DNA from: Frankiaceae bacterium
Lineage (GTDB): Bacteria; Actinomycetota; Actinomycetes; JADGOU01
Length of the DNA: 8,906 nucleotides
Assembly: GCA_017882835.1 (NCBI GenBank)
Contig: JADGOU010000098.1
Location: 1-8,906 of the forward strand
Reading direction: 5' to 3'
The notes beneath the pieces are model-generated. The model had not been told where the DNA came from and ran no database searches. It saw only the letters and a program-made list of their open reading frames with translations. Shown here one piece after another: positions 6,652 to 8,906 of the stretch. A program made the translations under genes and the position numbers. Position 1 is the stretch's first letter. Every line of letters begins with the position of its first letter.

Positions 6652-6921
6652 TCAGGCGGCCGACTGCTGCGCGTCGCACCCGGCGAAGCCCGGAACCAGC
6701 GCGGCCAGCGCGACCACCCCGGCGACAGTGAAGACACCGTTGAGCCGCCCGCGCAGCTCGTCCGGCGTCGCCAGTTGCAGGATCGCCATGGCGTACGCCG
6801 CTTGCGGCCCGCCGGCGGCGATGATGACGCCAGCGAGCAGCGGACCGCCGGTGACGGCCAGGTTGAAGGCCAGGGTCAGTGCCGCGATCGGCCGCGGTGC
6901 TACCGACCCCGAACCGGTCAC
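6652..6921 (-). pseudogene. Internally deleted remnant of an EntS-like MFS transporter
   Basis: An 89-codon frame starts with GTG overlapping the pdxH stop (GTGA) and ends 18 bases before udgX. It is too short for a transporter (about 400-430 aa) but contains three separate MFS-like pieces joined in frame. LAFNLAVTGGPLLAG and the following GGPQAAYA resemble the end of the N-terminal half. ILQLATPDELRGRLNGVF resembles the loop in the C-terminal half. VVALAALVPGFAGCDA resembles the C-terminus. I infer two in-frame deletions removing roughly 150 and 60 residues, judged from memory of the family layout. The codon pattern is still gene-like, so the decay is recent or the frame is kept for coupling to udgX. 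A functional micro-protein is possible but unsupported. Confidence 0.7.
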
Positions 6922-7574
6922 GGAGCGAGCCGCTCGACCGCCCAACCGTCGGTTGTCCGGCGGTACCGCAGCCGGTCATGCATCCGGTCCGGCCGGCCCT
7001 GCCAGAACTCGACAGTCTCCGGTCGGAGCCGCAGGCCACCCCAGTACTCGGGCACCGGCACGTTGCTGCCTTCCGGGTGGTACGTCGCGCGCAGCCGGGC
7101 CATCGCCGCGTCCAGCTCTTCGCGGCCGGCGATGACCGCCGACTGCGGACTGGCCCAGGCCCCGAGCTGCGAGCCGTACGGACGGGTGGGGAAGTAGGCC
7201 GCTGTCTCGGCGGCGCTCACCCGGGCGGCGGTCCCGGTCACGGTTACCTGCCGTTGCATCGGGTGCCACGGGAACAGTAATGCGCTCCGGGGGTTGGCGG
7301 CGAGCTCCCGGCCCTTGCGAGAGGTGTAGTTGGTGAAGAAGACGAAACCCCGCTCGTCATAGGCCTTGAGCAGGACCGTCCGGACGCTCGGTTGGCCCTC
7401 GGGCGACGCCGTGGCCAGCACCATCGCGTTCGGCTCCGGCAGGCCCGCGGCGACGGCGTCGGCCAGCCAGCCGGAGAACTGGGCCACCGGGTCGGGGGCG
7501 AGGTCGCCTTCGGTCAGCGTGCCGCGGGCGTAGCGGCGACGTAGGCCGGCGACGGCGATCCGGCGCTGCCCCAT
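6918..7574 (-). CDS. pdxH: Pyridoxamine/pyridoxine 5'-phosphate oxidase
   Basis: A cytosolic FMN enzyme that oxidises PNP and PMP to pyridoxal 5'-phosphate, the last step of PLP synthesis or salvage. It is 218 aa, normal length. FMN-site motifs are visible: SVRTVLLKAYD, FFTNYTSRKGREL and LLFPWHPMQRQV. The later conserved block GSQLGAWASPQS and the C-terminal signature follow: EYWGG, EFWQGRPDRMHDR and the terminal RLAP. The ATG at 7574 is preceded by GGAGGG at good spacing. An upstream in-frame extension to 7703 is not conserved and would run into the promoter region. It is the first gene of the minus-strand operon and diverges from citA. Confidence 0.97.
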   Translation of the reverse strand: MGQRRIAVAGLRRRYARGTLTEGDLAPDPVAQFSGWLADAVAAGLPEPNAMVLATASPEGQPSVRTVLLKAYDERGFVFFTNYTSRKGRELAANPRSALLFPWHPMQRQVTVTGTAARVSAAETAAYFPTRPYGSQLGAWASPQSAVIAGREELDAAMARLRATYHPEGSNVPVPEYWGGLRLRPETVEFWQGRPDRMHDRLRYRRTTDGWAVERLAP

Positions 7575-7619
7575 CCGCCCTCCAACCGACCGGAGCCGCC
7601 CGGCACTTGCTCCGCCAGC

Positions 7620-7630
7620 CCGCCAGCCTA
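7620..7630 (-). promoter_or_regulatory. -10 candidate for the pdxH operon
   Basis: On the minus strand this reads TAGGCTGGCGG, with TAGGCT as a possible -10 hexamer about 50 bases before the pdxH ATG. It is identical over 11 bases to the candidate before the deacetylase. The -35 region is not consensus. Confidence 0.3.
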
Positions 7631-7723
7631 CGAAACCGAGCGCCAGTTGCCCGCCTCGACGGCCGGCAACGGGCGGCCGATGCCGCGAGCCAGGCGACGT
7701 CATGGGGCTGGGCGGGGAAGAAT

Positions 7724-7736
7724 GCGCCTTCGGCGC
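7724..7736 (+). promoter_or_regulatory. Short hairpin in the citA upstream region
   Basis: The sequence GCGCC-TTC-GGCGC forms a perfect 5-bp stem 38 bases before the citA ATG. It may sit in the leader mRNA or be a small operator. It is too short to assign a role. The rest of the 200-base divergent region (7575-7774) must carry promoters for both sides, but no strong plus-strand -35/-10 pair is obvious. Confidence 0.2.
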
Positions 7737-7774
7737 CCGACTCCGCAGCGCCCGGACGAGGTGAAGGGCAGCAC

Positions 7775-8902
7775 ATGGCCGACTTCAAGGCGGGCTTGGA
7801 AGGCGTCATCGCCTTCGAGACCGAAATAGCCGAGCCGGACAAGGAAGGCTCGTCGCTGCGCTACCGCGGCGTGGACATCGAGGACTTGGTGGGTCGGGTC
7901 TCCTACGGCAACGTCTGGGGGCTGCTGGTCGACAACCGCTACCACGCCGGGCTGCCGCCGGCCGAGCCGTTCCCGCTGCCGATTCGCACCGGCGACCCCC
8001 GGGTGGACGTGCAGTCGGCGCTGGCCATGCTGGCGCCGCTGTGGGGTCTGCAGCCGCTGCTCGACATCGACGAAGAGTGCGCCCGCCGGGAGCTCGCCCG
8101 CGCATCCGTGCTGGCCATGTCGTTCGTGGCACAGTCGGCGCGGGGCATCGGCCAGCCCATGGTGCCAGAGGCGCAGATCAACGAGGCCCGGACCGTGGTG
8201 GAGCGGATGATGATCCGCTGGCGGGGCCAGCCTCGGCCCGCGCACATCAAGGCCGTTGACGCCTACTTCGTCAGCGCCGCGGAGCACGGGATGAACGCCT
8301 CCACGTTCACCGCCCGAGTGGTCGCCTCGACCGGCGCGGACATCGCCGCCTGCCTGTCCTCGGCGGTCGGGGCGCTGTCCGGGCCACTGCATGGCGGCGC
8401 CCCGGCGCGCGTGCTGAAGATGCTCGACGAGGTGGAGCGGGAAGGCGACGCCACCCGCTACGTCAAGCACCTGCTCGACAGCGGCCAGCGGCTGATGGGC
8501 TTTGGCCACCGGGTGTACCGCGCGGAGGACCCGCGGGCGCGAGTGCTCCGGCGTACGGCGAAAGAACTCGGCGCCCCGCGGGCCGAGGTGGCCGAGGCGC
8601 TGGAGAAGGCCGCGCTGGCGGAACTCAAGGAGCGACGGCCCGACCGGGTGATCGCGACCAACGCGGATTTCTGGTCGGCCGTGGTGCTCGACTTCGCCGA
8701 GGTGCCGGTGCACATGTTCACCTCGATGTTCACCTGCGCCCGGCTGGCCGGGTGGAGCGCACACATCCTGGAGCAGAAGCGGACCGGCCGGCTGATCCGA
8801 CCGTCGGCGCGTTACATCGGTCCGGGACCCCGCAAGCCCGAGGAGGTCGACGGCTGGGACTCCCCGGCCAATGTCCGGCCGAACTATGGCGACGGCGCCT
8901 GA
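7775..8902 (+). CDS. citA: Citrate synthase (actinobacterial CitA, citrate synthase 2)
   Basis: Condenses oxaloacetate and acetyl-CoA to citrate at entry to the TCA cycle, in the cytosol. It is 375 aa, close to mycobacterial CitA. The N-terminal block LRYRGVDIEDLV (28-39) is typical. Active-site motifs are intact: AEHGMNAS (169-176, His171), GPLHGGAPARV (203-213, His206), GFGHRVYRAEDPRAR (242-256, His245) and NADFW (296-300, Asp298). The C-terminal GWSAHILEQ (326-334) and RPSARYIGPGPR (342-353) are also characteristic. The start is ATG at 7775, six bases after GAGGTGAAGGG, a strong ribosome site. An upstream in-frame extension to 7607 has no family similarity. The gene is transcribed away from pdxH and has no visible partner on its right before the window ends. 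Confidence 0.97.
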   Translation: MADFKAGLEGVIAFETEIAEPDKEGSSLRYRGVDIEDLVGRVSYGNVWGLLVDNRYHAGLPPAEPFPLPIRTGDPRVDVQSALAMLAPLWGLQPLLDIDEECARRELARASVLAMSFVAQSARGIGQPMVPEAQINEARTVVERMMIRWRGQPRPAHIKAVDAYFVSAAEHGMNASTFTARVVASTGADIAACLSSAVGALSGPLHGGAPARVLKMLDEVEREGDATRYVKHLLDSGQRLMGFGHRVYRAEDPRARVLRRTAKELGAPRAEVAEALEKAALAELKERRPDRVIATNADFWSAVVLDFAEVPVHMFTSMFTCARLAGWSAHILEQKRTGRLIRPSARYIGPGPRKPEEVDGWDSPANVRPNYGDGA

Positions 8903-8906
8903 GCGA

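Noticed and set aside
5345..7039. A 564-codon minus-strand frame that includes ATG 5854 after GGGAGG
   Set aside because: It runs through four genes in the wrong frame with an Arg/Ser/Pro-rich product. Only its ATG is of interest, and that is covered as a start-site question.
5722..7197. A 491-codon plus-strand open frame
   Set aside because: It is antisense across udgX, the MFS remnant and part of pdxH, whose minus-strand products are clearly homologous to known families.
7575..7703. N-terminal extension of pdxH to 7703
   Set aside because: The extra 43 residues are not family-like, and ATG 7574 has a good ribosome site and gives the normal length.
7607..7774. N-terminal extension of citA to 7607
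   Set aside because: It overlaps the pdxH promoter region and has no similarity to citrate synthases. ATG 7775 has a strong ribosome site.

Overview
The window is chromosomal DNA from a high-GC actinobacterium. Third codon positions are almost always G or C, and several genes use GTG or TTG starts. The closest family matches I recognise are actinobacterial: a CitA-type citrate synthase, UdgX, an actinobacterial aa3 oxidase subunit I and a mycobacterial/streptomycete-like PdxH. I cannot name the genus. There is no CRISPR array, tRNA, rRNA or recognisable insertion sequence.

Layout, left to right. (1) Positions 1-278, minus strand: the 5' end of ctaD, which runs off the left edge. (2) Positions 279-521: intergenic, with a palindrome, a weak -10 candidate and a short plus-strand frame (385-543) that looks coding but is unrecognised. 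(3) Positions 522-2560, minus strand: a Tat-exported polysaccharide-deacetylase lipoprotein followed by a CzcD-type cation efflux protein. The two are joined by a 4-base CTGA overlap that implies a CTG start. (4) Positions 2561-2924: intergenic, with three tandem 13-bp repeats just upstream of the deacetylase start. (5) Positions 2925-7574, minus strand: a compact probable operon of pdxH, a collapsed MFS-transporter remnant, udgX, and one very long gene that fuses an MFS transporter to apolipoprotein N-acyltransferase (Lnt). (6) Positions 7575-7774: the divergent promoter region. (7) Positions 7775-8902, plus strand: citrate synthase citA.

Most genes are housekeeping functions: respiration, TCA cycle, PLP synthesis, lipoprotein maturation and metal efflux. 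The most unusual item is the MFS-Lnt fusion. Lnt takes an acyl chain from a phospholipid and leaves a lysophospholipid on the outer leaflet. The known lysophospholipid flippase LplT is also an MFS protein and is often fused to an acyltransferase. A testable idea is that this one polypeptide makes the lysolipid and also returns it to the cytoplasmic leaflet. The UdgX gene, with its KRRIH motif for covalent uracil capture, and the nested deletions in the MFS remnant are the other notable points. The deacetylase carries a lipobox and is therefore a plausible local Lnt substrate.
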